Shown: in pieces, positions 48,378 through 56,097 of the stretch
Layout of the letters: the number at the start of each line of letters is the position of its first letter
How positions within the stretch are numbered: position 1 is the first letter of the stretch
Assembly: GCF_000789255.1 (NCBI RefSeq)
Contig: NZ_CP009552.1
Coordinates: forward strand, 1,302,001 to 1,366,000
Direction of reading: 5' to 3'
DNA: 64,000 bases
From: Geoglobus acetivorans
GTDB taxonomy: Archaea; Halobacteriota; Archaeoglobi; Archaeoglobales; Archaeoglobaceae
Notes under the pieces: model-generated
What the model was told of the DNA's origin: nothing
What the model saw: the letters and a program-made list of their open reading frames with translations, nothing else
Databases searched by the model: none
Position numbers and translations under genes: made by a program

Positions 48378-49157
48378 TTAATCCTTTTGTTTCGACCCAT
48401 CTACAATGTCGAAAGATATGCCCTCTTCGATAAGGGTCCTGACGAGGTCTTCCATCACTGACTCGGTAACCACAGCGATAACACCACTCCCGTGATGCGA
48501 TGCCTCGATGCAGACATTCTTCGCCCCAAAAAATATCGGTTCAACTCCCGCCTTTCTGCAGGTTACAAGTGCCTCCAGACCCATGGCAACGACGACATGT
48601 CTTCTCTTTCCCATTATCAGTTTTTCAAGCTGTTCGACATCAGCAGCTTTGCTACCGCCCCTCTCCACCATCGGAACCTTGAATATCACCACCTCTCCTT
48701 TCTGAGGGGGCGTGAACGCACCTGTTGGCTTCACCAGGACCTCTTCTCCCTCCTCCGCATCTCCCGTTGCAACACCGTTACCTGTTTCACTCTTTCTTAC
48801 ATACACAAACCCATCTTCAAACCAGTACTCGACAGTATCTCCTTCCTCTATATCCTCCCTTGCAAGAGCAAGCACAGAAGAGGAGTAAATCTTGCTTATC
48901 AGGTCTTCTGTAAACATGTGAAGATCAAACAGATTCCTGTTGAGCCACTCCTTCCCCTTTTCAGTTACGACATAATACCCCTTGTGAACTACATTGATCA
49001 GCTCTTCAGATACAAGTTCCTTGAAGTGCTCGGAAACAGCCTGGGGGGTGATGCTCAGTTTCCTCGCAATGTCCCTCTGATTGCACTCCGGATTTCTCAT
49101 TAGTTCCGCAAGTATGAGAAGTTTAACCGTTTCTCTTCTGCTAAGCAGAACCTTCAT
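48378..49157 (-). CDS. HTH transcriptional regulator with C-terminal unknown domain
   Basis: 259 residues from ATG 49157. The winged helix (about 10-75) reads NQRDIARKLSITPQAVSEHFKELVSEELINVVHKGYYVVTEKG. A mid-region contains an acidic, glycine-rich linker (GDAEEGEEVLVK) and a C-terminal alpha/beta domain (ERGGSKAADVEQLEKLIMGKRRHVVVAMGLEALVTCRKAGVEPIFFG). This architecture occurs in archaeal DUF7839-type regulators. The ligand is unknown. The 178 bp upstream to the UPF0058 gene contains A/T-rich divergent promoter sequence. Confidence 0.82.
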   Translation of the reverse strand: MKVLLSRRETVKLLILAELMRNPECNQRDIARKLSITPQAVSEHFKELVSEELINVVHKGYYVVTEKGKEWLNRNLFDLHMFTEDLISKIYSSSVLALAREDIEEGDTVEYWFEDGFVYVRKSETGNGVATGDAEEGEEVLVKPTGAFTPPQKGEVVIFKVPMVERGGSKAADVEQLEKLIMGKRRHVVVAMGLEALVTCRKAGVEPIFFGAKNVCIEASHHGSGVIAVVTESVMEDLVRTLIEEGISFDIVDGSKQKD

Positions 49158-49335
49158 CTCCAATATGGTGATGTAAAGAGCTATTAAAAACTTCCCAAAA
49201 GCTTACTGTCGTATGCCAATTGAGTTCAACACATAGCTTATTTTTCTCGTCATTTGTATAAATACGAACCCAGACTTATTAATGATAAATAAAGCTTTTA
49301 TAGCCTATGATGATGATAAAATATGGTGGTGCTGA

Positions 49336-49611
49336 ATGCACAAGGAAGAGCTTGTATTTCTGCATCTGACGCTGTTTCATGTTAAGAGATTTTTGGAAGA
49401 GGCCGGTTTGAGCAACGGTTATTTCAAAGAGTACGAAGACATGGGGGTTCAGCCCGTACACATCCACAAAAGCAAAAACGACCACAAAAAAGCGATATTT
49501 CTCCTGTGTAAGGGGCTTAATGAGATGCTGGGAGAGAGAAGTCATTCAGATCTGCTCGCCAACCCGAGACTGAGAGAAGTCATCAGCCTTGTCGAGGTCC
49601 AGGTTCATTAG
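49336..49611 (+). CDS. UPF0058 family protein
   Basis: 91-residue archaeal protein of unknown function. Family features are the start MHKEELVFLHLTLFHVKRFLE and a conserved His-rich middle, VQPVHIHKSKNDHKKAIFLLCKGL. The clustered His residues suggest a metal site, which is inference. Its 3' end overlaps the converging rimI gene by 66 bp. Confidence 0.88.
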   Translation: MHKEELVFLHLTLFHVKRFLEEAGLSNGYFKEYEDMGVQPVHIHKSKNDHKKAIFLLCKGLNEMLGERSHSDLLANPRLREVISLVEVQVH

Positions 49612-50037
49612 ATAAGCTGCCTCTCCATCGCTGTAATACGACTCAAGATAACCAGCGACCTCAAAACCAAATTTTTTATACAGGTTCTGGGCAGGAGTGT
49701 TCGACTCCCTGACCTCAAGCAGGATTTTCCTCATGCCTCTCTTTTTTGCCCTTTGAATTGCTTCTCTGAGAAGTATTTTTCCTATGCCTCTCCTCCTGAA
49801 CTCCTTCTTTACTGCTATAGACATGATTTTGGCTTCCTCATTCCTGTAAGAGAGAACAACATACCCCACCACCATGCTGCCCATGTCCGCAACAATAATC
49901 TCGCTGCCATACGCAAGGTACACGAACAGATCATAGGTGGGGTTTCTGGTGTTGAATGACTCAGCATCAATTCGTATTATGTCCGACGAATCCCTCGCCT
50001 CAAACGGGCGAATCAGTACTGAATACACAGAAGCCAT
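49546..50037 (-). CDS. rimI: RimI-like N-alpha-acetyltransferase (Ard1/NatA type)
   Basis: GNAT enzyme that acetylates protein N-termini. ATG 50037 gives 163 residues starting MASVYSVLIRPFEARD; an in-frame extension to 50271 is antisense to UPF0146 and unlike the family. Acetyl-CoA site: IMSIAVKKEFRRRGIGKILLREAI (RxxGxG/A), and EVRESNTPAQNLYKKFGFEVAG is the archaeal Ard1 signature. It is divergent from UPF0146 with a 28-bp gap. Confidence 0.92.
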   Translation of the reverse strand: MASVYSVLIRPFEARDSSDIIRIDAESFNTRNPTYDLFVYLAYGSEIIVADMGSMVVGYVVLSYRNEEAKIMSIAVKKEFRRRGIGKILLREAIQRAKKRGMRKILLEVRESNTPAQNLYKKFGFEVAGYLESYYSDGEAAYLMNLDLDKADDFSQSRVGEQI

Positions 50038-50065
50038 TATATGTATTTGATATATAAGCTGAACT

Positions 50066-50470
50066 GTGATAGATCTCGCCGAGTACATTGCGATGATGGG
50101 GGTGAAAAAAGTCGCAGAGGTTGGTATCGGAAACCACTTCGCAATTTCAAGAAGGCTGGAGGAGAGCGGGATACAGGTGGTAAAAACAGACCTGAAAAAA
50201 ACCGCAGATGATGTGATTGCCGATGATGTGTGCAACCCGGATTTATCGAAGTATGAGGGTGTGGAGCTCATTTACTCCATCAGACCACCGTATGAAATCC
50301 AGGCGTGTATTCTCAGGCTTGGAAGTGCCCTGAAGTGCGATGTGATAATTCTGCCCCTCAAAAACGAAATTGTTGAAGGGGGAAGACTTGTAAATTACAG
50401 ATCTGCGAGATTCTACATCTTCACTCCACGAGACTCTCAAGAGATGCCGGGGCATTGGCAAACTCCCTGA
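50066..50470 (+). CDS. UPF0146 family protein
   Basis: 134 residues from a GTG start. The Rossmann-like pattern VAEVGIGNHFAISRRLEESG (about 15-34) followed by DDVIADDVCNPDLSKYEGVELIYSIRPPYEIQ matches UPF0146, a family with similarity to methyltransferases but no proven activity. Its 3' end overlaps the converging dphB gene by 50 bp. It is divergently paired with rimI. Confidence 0.85.
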   Translation: MIDLAEYIAMMGVKKVAEVGIGNHFAISRRLEESGIQVVKTDLKKTADDVIADDVCNPDLSKYEGVELIYSIRPPYEIQACILRLGSALKCDVIILPLKNEIVEGGRLVNYRSARFYIFTPRDSQEMPGHWQTP

Positions 50471-51191
50471 GGAATTCATATTCAGTTATGTGAATTGTCC
50501 TGGCAAGAACAACTATGGAGTGAAGCGGTTTTCCAAAGTCGTGATCCCTGAGCCTGTAGAATTTGTCGCATACGGCGAGACTGTCATCAGACCCGACCCT
50601 CGCAACTCCAACCGCGAAATGGTCGAGGGTGCCATCGTCTATCCTCTCAAGAAGCTCTACCGCATACTCAATCGTCATGGGCTCGGGGTTCAGATCGAGC
50701 AGAAGTAACGTGTGCGCATTTATTGAGAGGTTCTGCTTTATCACGTCAAGAGGTGTTCTCGAGACCGTATTTCTGTAAGGGTAGCTCACCGTCGCGATTT
50801 TTCCGAATCTGTAAATGTGCAATCCTGTAACCCCGGCAATCGCTGAAACTATGCTGGCGTTGTGAATTATCCTCACCTCCACGCCCTTTTTCTTGGCCTC
50901 GAAAACCACGCTCGAATGCGTCGTTGCAATCATCGGGTCTCCCGGAACGAGCACGACCACAACCCTTTCTCTTGCCTCGTCAATGAGCTTAGCGCTCTCC
51001 TCTTCGAGGTGCCTCCTTTCCAGAAGCTCAATTTCCCTGCCAAAAGTCCTCTCAAGTGTCTCCAGAGATGTCGACAGCCTTGAAGTGTAGAACTCCACGT
51101 AAACCCTGTCAGCATTCCTGACTGCTTCAAGCCCTTTCAGCGTGATGTCCCTTTCATCACACAGGCCGAGACCAACAAACGTGAGAGGCAT
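50421..51191 (-). CDS. dphB: Diphthine synthase
   Basis: SAM-dependent methyltransferase that methylates the diphthamide precursor on EF-2. The 256 residues begin MPLTFVGLGLCDERDITLKG and include NADRVYVEFYTSRL, the GDPMIATTHSSVVFEA SAM-binding loop (about 84-99), HNASIVSAIAGVTGLHIYRFGK, and YPYRNTVSRTPLDVIKQNL. It is typical of archaeal DphB/Dph5. It converges with UPF0146. Confidence 0.95.
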   Translation of the reverse strand: MPLTFVGLGLCDERDITLKGLEAVRNADRVYVEFYTSRLSTSLETLERTFGREIELLERRHLEEESAKLIDEARERVVVVLVPGDPMIATTHSSVVFEAKKKGVEVRIIHNASIVSAIAGVTGLHIYRFGKIATVSYPYRNTVSRTPLDVIKQNLSINAHTLLLLDLNPEPMTIEYAVELLERIDDGTLDHFAVGVARVGSDDSLAVCDKFYRLRDHDFGKPLHSIVVLARTIHITEYEFLREFANAPASLESLVE

Positions 51192-51699
51192 CTGAGCTTA
51201 AAGACAGTGGTAGCTATTTTAAGTTACCGGGTGCATGTGATGCTTTTAGCCTCACCTCTTTCAACCCCTCCAACGTTTGAGAATGTTTAACTGTGCACTT
51301 AACTAACTTGCTAAAAACCTTCCTCGATAGTTACAAACAGGTATCTAAACTTACCATATTACATACCCAAGATTCGAATAATCTTCTTGGATTAACCTGT
51401 GGTCGATAAAACTCCCTGTTGCTCGAGGCTCTGAAAAATCTCAATTTGGAGTTTGAGCATCAAACCTTTCGGGAAGTGGATTAGGGTTGAATCTGTGTTT
51501 TCTTCTTTCAAACAGAGAATTGGGATTTTTCTCTGTTTGATTACAGCTAAATCCTGTAGTGAACTGGAACTTGTTCTGCAGAGTGTTTGTTCTGTATTGC
51601 AGTAAACCGAGGTGGAGTTTGTGTTAAGCGGACAGGCCTATTCAAGGGCAGAGAATCCTTAAATAGATTGCGCGCAAATAATCTGTGAAGGTGCCATAC
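51192..51699. other. 508-bp intergenic region before the CRISPR island
   Basis: No credible gene was found on either strand; open frames are short and antisense. The region holds a long perfect hairpin (51508-51540, listed separately). Near its end a TATA-like CCTTAAATAG lies at about 51658-51667, 33 nt before the antitoxin ATG. It marks the change from conserved core genes on the left to the defence island on the right. Confidence 0.6.
51508..51540. other. Perfect 12-bp inverted repeat with 9-nt loop
   Basis: The arms TCAAACAGAGAA (51508-51519) and TTCTCTGTTTGA (51529-51540) are exact reverse complements. The loop reads TTGGGATTT. RNA from either strand would form a stable stem-loop. It is not at a known gene end and is not followed by a long T run, so it is not a typical archaeal terminator. 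It may be a small-RNA element or a remnant mobile-element end. Confidence 0.6.
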
Positions 51700-51888
51700 A
51701 TGAGCGAGATAACTGTCAAGCTCAAAATCCCAGATGAGGTCCTGAAGCAGGTGGATTTGAACAGGGTAGTCGAGAGGCTTGAAAGAGAAATTATGCTTGA
51801 GTACAACCTGAAAAAGCTTCATGGAAAGTTCAGGGGCAGAAATCTTGAGAAGCTGCTCGAAGAGGTAGACGAGGAATGGGGGATTTGA
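51700..51888 (+). CDS. VapB-like antitoxin
   Basis: 62-residue partner of the truncated vapC downstream. From ATG 51700: MSEITVKLKIPDEVLKQVDL, a basic middle (RLEREIMLEYNLKKLHGKFRG) and an acidic end (LEKLLEEVDEEWGI), the usual charge layout for a VapB-type antitoxin whose tail wraps the toxin. A GTG five codons earlier is possible. It overlaps the vapC remnant by 13 nt. With its toxin broken it may now be functionless. Confidence 0.7.
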   Translation: MSEITVKLKIPDEVLKQVDLNRVVERLEREIMLEYNLKKLHGKFRGRNLEKLLEEVDEEWGI

Positions 51889-52027
51889 AGGCTTTTGTTG
51901 ACAGCAACGTCATTATCAACCATCTTGAAGGAAAGCTGGATTTGTCCGAGCTGAGGAGTAAATACAGACTGCATTCAAATGCTATCGTTTTCAGCGAGGT
52001 TTCCATGGTTTACCTGAAAGCGATTGC
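51876..52027 (+). pseudogene. VapC PIN-domain toxin, truncated by the CRISPR array
   Basis: Starts as a normal PIN toxin, MGDLKAFVDSNVIINHLEGK, with the first catalytic Asp at 9 and the second acidic residue Glu 41 in VFSEVSMVYLKAI. After about 50 codons the sequence runs directly into the first CRISPR repeat at 52028; the frame continues for 30 codons through repeat and spacer DNA. A full VapC has about 130 residues, so the third and fourth acidic motifs are missing. The 3' part of the gene is not found on the other side of the array. Confidence 0.85.
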
Positions 52028-53001
52028 CTTTCAATCCCTTCAAGGTCTGATTTCAACGATATACTTATGCTACTGGTTGGGTCAAGAGTGTAATGCTTTC
52101 AATCCCTTAAAGGTCTGATTTCAACTTCGAAGGAGTCTCCAAACCCAAATCTAATGATGTGTTCTTTCAATCCCTTAAAGGTCTGATTTCAACATGTTTA
52201 CCGCATAAGCCCCGAATATGCTTTTCTGGCTTTCAATCCCTTAAAGGTCTGATTTCAACGCTGGGGATTGGCTTAAACAGCAAATACAAACCTACATCTT
52301 TCAATCCCTTAAAGGTCTGATTTCAACAAAAAATCTATCAGCTAAAAACGACGCTTATAGAATTCTTTCAATCCCTTAAAGGTCTGATTTCAACTCAGCA
52401 AGTGGAGGAGCATGAATTAAGGTGCCGAGATCATCCTTTCAATCCCTTAAAGGTCTGATTTCAACCCATCCGGTTCTATAGCATACTTGCAGTCATCTTT
52501 ACTTTCAATCCCTTAAAGGTCTGATTTCAACCTTTCCTCGTTAGTTATATAGTTGTAAACTGAGATACTTTCAATCCCTTAAAGGTCTGATTTCAACCCT
52601 TAGAGGGGTTCAAGAAGTCCATGTTGATCTCATCTTTCAATCCCTTAAAGGTCTGATTTCAACACTCGGATTCCCGTATGCGATGTTCAGCTCGCTCGAA
52701 TCTTTCAATCCCTTAAAGGTCTGATTTCAACGCAGCAGCAAGCTGCAACAGTTACCCAGAACACTGCACCTTTCAATCCCTTAAAGGTCTGATTTCAACT
52801 ATGAGATAGACAAAAAGTATTGGGACATGCTCAAAGCTTTCAATCCCTTAAAGGTCTGATTTCAACACCAATCTTAATTGGAGGTAACTCTAACATAGTT
52901 ATTGCTTTCAATCCCTTAAAGGTCTGATTTCAACAAGGCAATAATAACAGCATGCATGAACTATAAAGAGGCTTTCAATCCCTTAAAGGTCTGATTTCAA
53001 C
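52028..53001 (-). CRISPR. CRISPR array, 15 repeats and 14 spacers
   Basis: The 30-bp repeat begins CTTTCAATCC and ends TGATTTCAAC on the plus strand. Repeats start at 52028, 52096, 52164, 52230, 52298, 52365, 52436, 52502, 52568, 52634, 52702, 52770, 52837, 52905 and 52972. All are identical except the first, which has C for A at its position 14, the sign of the old, leader-distal end. Spacers are 36-41 bp. Read on the minus strand, the repeat ends ATTGAAAG, the 5' handle typical of type I crRNAs, so transcription runs right to left from the leader at 53002 onward. The repeat resembles those of Archaeoglobus. It lies 476 bp from cas4. Confidence 0.98.
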
Positions 53002-53300
53002 CTCCGTTAATATTCCCTCAGATTCATTTAAAAAGCTTTCTTCCCGCTTCTTTCGTTTAAATACTGCAGCGAAACTCCGGTGATGCGGGTTATTTATAAC
53101 GTTGTGCGACTTTTATCCTGGGGTTTGTTTTTGGATTCTGGATTTTTTATGAGCTTTTTACTGAATTTTAGGAAATCTGTCAGGGAGGAGTGGGAGAATA
53201 AAAATAAACTGGCTTTATTTCTTAAAAGAAGGAAGTGAAAATTAAAAGTTTTTGCTATAAAAATAGCTGATAATATGATGTGCGACGTCTCCAGACGTCC
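53002..53300 (-). promoter_or_regulatory. CRISPR leader and pre-crRNA promoter
   Basis: A/T-rich non-coding DNA at the leader end. On the minus strand a TATA-like CTTTTTAAATG at about 53026-53036 lies about 25-30 nt before the first repeat, placing the start of transcription at the array edge. A second palindrome, GTTATTTATAAC, lies near 53089-53100. Only a 29-codon plus-strand frame (from 53149) is seen, probably not a gene. New spacers should enter next to this region. Confidence 0.7.
53284..53299. promoter_or_regulatory. 7-bp inverted repeat in the cas leader region, candidate operator
   Basis: GACGTCT (53284-53290) and AGACGTC (53293-53299) are exact inverted copies separated by CC. Such short-spaced palindromes are typical of dimeric regulator sites. 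It lies 178 bp before cas4 and about 285 bp from the array, so it could serve either the leader or the cas operon. No cas regulator gene is present nearby. Confidence 0.45.
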
Positions 53301-53447
53301 CCGTTCCTGAACTGAAGAAATTTAAACGGGTTAAACTGAAAAAGGGGAAGAAGCCACGGGGAAGAGGTGCATACCGAACTGAAAAAATAAATTATACACC
53401 ATCAACAAATCAGCAGATTACACTTAATACTTCCACTTTGAAAAGTC

Positions 53448-53457
53448 TTTTATTTTT
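53448..53457 (+). promoter_or_regulatory. T-rich TATA-like element of the cas4-cas1-cas2 operon
   Basis: TTTTATTTTT ends exactly 19 nt before the cas4 ATG at 53477. The same ten bases precede the cas6 ATG at the same distance (63524-63533, minus strand). The spacing suggests transcripts that begin at or just before the start codon. Confidence 0.65.
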
Positions 53458-53476
53458 CAAAAACCATTCTGATTAA

Positions 53477-53974
53477 ATGATTGATGAAATGTACATCAGA
53501 GGCGTGCAGGTGAACTACTACTTCGTCTGCAAAACAAAGCTCTGGCTCTTCAGCCACAACGTGAGCATGGAAAGGGAGAGCGATGCGGTGAGACTGGGAA
53601 AGCTCATACACAGGAGTGTTTTCGACAGAGACGAGAAGGAGGTCAGGATTGGTCCGATAGCGATTGATGCCGTAAGGAGGGGTGACGTGATTGAGATACG
53701 GGAGGTGAAGAAGAGCAGGGCATTCGAGAAGGCCAGCTACTACCAGCTCCTCTACTACCTCTACTACCTGTCGAGGTTTGGAATAAAAGCTGTTGGAAGG
53801 CTGAGCTTTCCAAAGCAAAGGAGGAGTGAGGAGGTCATCCTGAATGAAGATGCGGTGAAGGAGATTGAAAACGTGCTTAAGGAAATTCCCGGCATTGTCG
53901 AGGGCGAAATGCCCGAACCGGATTACAAACCTCACTGCAGGAAATGCGCCTATTTTGAGTTCTGCTTCACGTGA
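53477..53974 (+). CDS. cas4: CRISPR adaptation nuclease Cas4
   Basis: RecB-type nuclease that trims and selects prespacers by PAM. The 165 residues have an early Cys in YFVCKTKLW, the catalytic core with DAVRRGDVIEIREVKKS (E-x-K) and the QLLYYLYYL motif (QxxxY type), and a C-terminal cluster HCRKCAYFEFC for an Fe-S centre. The first gene of the adaptation operon; cas1 follows 9 nt later. Confidence 0.95.
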   Translation: MIDEMYIRGVQVNYYFVCKTKLWLFSHNVSMERESDAVRLGKLIHRSVFDRDEKEVRIGPIAIDAVRRGDVIEIREVKKSRAFEKASYYQLLYYLYYLSRFGIKAVGRLSFPKQRRSEEVILNEDAVKEIENVLKEIPGIVEGEMPEPDYKPHCRKCAYFEFCFT

Positions 53975-53983
53975 GGGGTGGAG

Positions 53984-54952
53984 ATGAAAAGGAGGAACTT
54001 CTACATCGTTTCGGATGGCAGGCTCAAGCGGAAAGAAAACACGCTCTACTTCGAGAGTGGCGAGGACAGGAGGCCAATACCGGTAAATGCAATATACGCC
54101 ATCTACGCCCTGGGATCCCTGACCGTCACGTCAAAAGCGCTCTCGTATCTGGCAAGGGAGGGAATATGCGTCCACTTCTTCAACAGGTACGGCCTCTACG
54201 AGGGGTCGTTCTACCCACGGGAAGGCCTCGTTTCAGGAGAGGTCGTGATAAGGCAGGCGGAGCACTACCTCGACCACGACAAAAGGCTCTACTTAGCCAA
54301 GGCTTTCGTTGAGGGGAGCATCATGAACATGGCGAGGGTGCTGAGGAAGAGCGGAGAAGATGATAGCGAGGTTATCTCAGCACTGCAGGCCCTTGCCGAC
54401 GCTGGGAGAATCGACGAGGTTATGGGTGCAGAGGCCGTAGCAAGGAACGCCTACTACTCGAAGTTCGACTCCATCCTGCAGGAAATGAAATTCGAGAGAA
54501 GGAGCAGGCAGCCTCCGGAGAACGAGGTGAACGCGATGATCAGCTTTGGAAACTCGCTGCTCTATTCTGCCGTTATTTCCGAGATCTACCACACACAGCT
54601 TCACCCGGCGATAAGCTTCCTGCACGAACCCATGGAAAGGAGGTTCAGTCTCGCTTTAGATATAGCGGAGCTGTTCAAACCCGTGATAGTGGACAGGCTG
54701 ATATTCAACCTCGTCAACAGAAAAGTTGTGACGGAAGGAGACTTCGACGACCGCTTCAACGGAGTCCTGCTGAACGAGAACGGCAGAAGGAAGTTCGTCA
54801 AAGCGTTCAACGAGAGGCTCGAAAAGACAGTGAAGCACAGGAAGCTGAAGAGGAGCGTTTCCTACCAGAGACTGATAAGGCTGGAGTGCTACAAGCTCGT
54901 GAAGCACGTGCTTAATGCTGAGAAATACAGGCCGTTCGTGATGTGGTGGTGA
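53984..54952 (+). CDS. cas1: CRISPR integrase Cas1
   Basis: Integrase that with Cas2 inserts new spacers at the leader. ATG 53984 gives 322 residues; a GTG two codons earlier is possible, but a TGAGGGG ribosome-binding site suits the ATG. The metal ligands are the Glu in [12 protein letters not shown] (about 150), the His in [24 protein letters not shown] (about 214) and the Glu in the same block (about 229). N-terminal beta-sandwich and C-terminal helical domains are of normal length. It is 1 nt upstream of cas2. Confidence 0.97.
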   Translation: MKRRNFYIVSDGRLKRKENTLYFESGEDRRPIPVNAIYAIYALGSLTVTSKALSYLAREGICVHFFNRYGLYEGSFYPREGLVSGEVVIRQAEHYLDHDKRLYLAKAFVEGSIMNMARVLRKSGEDDSEVISALQALADAGRIDEVMGAEAVARNAYYSKFDSILQEMKFERRSRQPPENEVNAMISFGNSLLYSAVISEIYHTQLHPAISFLHEPMERRFSLALDIAELFKPVIVDRLIFNLVNRKVVTEGDFDDRFNGVLLNENGRRKFVKAFNERLEKTVKHRKLKRSVSYQRLIRLECYKLVKHVLNAEKYRPFVMWW

Positions 54953-54953
54953 A

Positions 54954-55217
54954 ATGTACGTGATCATAGCCTACGACGTGAACGTGGAGCGGGTGAACAG
55001 GGTGAAGAAGTTTCTGAGACAGCATTTGAACTGGGTTCAGAACTCGCTCTTCGAGGGAGAGGTTACCCCGGCAGACCTCGAGGAGATAAGGATGGGGCTG
55101 AGGAGAATAATAGATGAAGAGGAGGACATGGTGGTGATATACAGGCTGAGGAGTGCTGATGCCATGAAGAGGGAGGTCATCGGGGTGGAGAAGAGCAGCG
55201 TTGATGAGGTAATCTGA
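54954..55217 (+). CDS. cas2: CRISPR adaptation protein Cas2
   Basis: Structural partner of Cas1, a ferredoxin-fold dimer. The 87 residues contain MYVIIAYDVNVERVNRVKKFL with the conserved Asp at 8, HLNWVQNSLFEGEVTPADLEEI and the C-terminal VVIYRLRSADAMKREVIG. Typical length. It starts 1 nt after the cas1 stop codon and ends the adaptation operon; a 72-bp gap separates it from hepT. Confidence 0.97.
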   Translation: MYVIIAYDVNVERVNRVKKFLRQHLNWVQNSLFEGEVTPADLEEIRMGLRRIIDEEEDMVVIYRLRSADAMKREVIGVEKSSVDEVI

Positions 55218-55289
55218 GTTAATGTTTTTGCCACGAATCACTTCAAACGCAGTAAAGCATAAAACTATCTTAGACAAAATAAAATCCGT

Positions 55290-55688
55290 ATGAGAAAAGA
55301 GAGATACAGGGAAAAAATCGAATACATCATCGAGGCAATCAATGAGATTCCGCCAAACCCGGAACGACCAATAGAGGTCAGCGGGACGTTTTACAATCTT
55401 CTGACAGCAATAGAATCTGCCATGGACATCTCCGCAATGCTCGTAAAAGATTTTGGAAAAAGAGTGGAGGACGATTACGGAAACATAGAGATTCTTCAGG
55501 AAATTGGTGTGCTTGATGGAGAGCTTGCTGAGAACCTGAAAATGTGCAACGGTTTGAGAAACTGGCTCGTACACAGATACAACAGGGTGGACAAAGAACT
55601 CGTCCTCAGCTCAGTCGAAGAGGTCAAGGAAATTCTGACGAAGTTTATAAAGAGGGTGGAGGATGTCCTGGAAAAAGCCGAGCTTTGA
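55290..55688 (+). CDS. hepT: HepT-like HEPN ribonuclease toxin (DUF86)
   Basis: HEPN RNase toxin of a type VII toxin-antitoxin pair. The 132 residues have the RX4-6H motif in LRNWLVHRYN: Arg 90, His 95, with Tyr 97 in the HxY position that partner MntA can AMPylate in studied systems. The rest is helical, with the DUF86-like start RKERYREKIEYIIEAINEI. It overlaps mntA by 26 nt. The catalytic motif is intact, so the toxin is likely active. Confidence 0.92.
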   Translation: MRKERYREKIEYIIEAINEIPPNPERPIEVSGTFYNLLTAIESAMDISAMLVKDFGKRVEDDYGNIEILQEIGVLDGELAENLKMCNGLRNWLVHRYNRVDKELVLSSVEEVKEILTKFIKRVEDVLEKAEL

Positions 55689-56097
55689 AGAGATCAGGAA
55701 AGACCTGAAAGCCATTTCAGAATACAAGGCAGTTATCTTCGGATCCTACGTTACGGGGGAGTTCAGGAAAGGTTCAGACATTGATATTGCAGTGATTACC
55801 GAAATCAGAGACCGGAAAGAGAACATTTCCATTCAAAAGAGGCTTTTCAGCATTGCCAGGCCAATTTATGATTTAAGAGTTTTTGAGCTACTCCCGATCA
55901 AGGTAAAAGCGTCGGTTATGAGCGATTACATCGTTCTGTTTGGAGACGAGCTTGAGATTTCTGAATACTTCTACCACTGGAGAAAGATGTGGAATGATGT
56001 AAAGCACAGAATCAGCTACCACGAGAGCTACGAAGACAAGCTAAAAGCGATTGAGAAGGGTAATAAGTTAACGGAGATTTTGAAGGAGAAGCAATAA
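55663..56097 (+). CDS. mntA: MntA-like nucleotidyltransferase antitoxin
   Basis: Minimal nucleotidyltransferase of 144 residues that neutralises HepT by AMPylation. The GSX10DXD motif is intact: FGSYVTGEFRKGSDIDI, with Gly 27, Ser 28, Asp 39 and Asp 41. The C-terminal third is helical and charged. It overlaps hepT by 26 nt, the toxin-first order common for this pair. Confidence 0.92.
   Translation: MSWKKPSFEEIRKDLKAISEYKAVIFGSYVTGEFRKGSDIDIAVITEIRDRKENISIQKRLFSIARPIYDLRVFELLPIKVKASVMSDYIVLFGDELEISEYFYHWRKMWNDVKHRISYHESYEDKLKAIEKGNKLTEILKEKQ

Noticed and set aside
49546-50271. N-terminally extended form of rimI (241 codons)
   Set aside because: The extra 78 residues are antisense to UPF0146, are Ser/Thr-rich and do not fit the acetyltransferase family; ATG 50037 gives the normal start.
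51547-51822. 91-codon minus-strand frame opposite the antitoxin
   Set aside because: It covers the TATA-like region and the antitoxin gene and shows no protein-like features.
53149-53238. 29-codon plus-strand frame MSFLLNFRKSVREEW in the leader region
   Set aside because: Too short, no ribosome-binding site, and lies in A/T-rich leader DNA where such frames are expected by chance.
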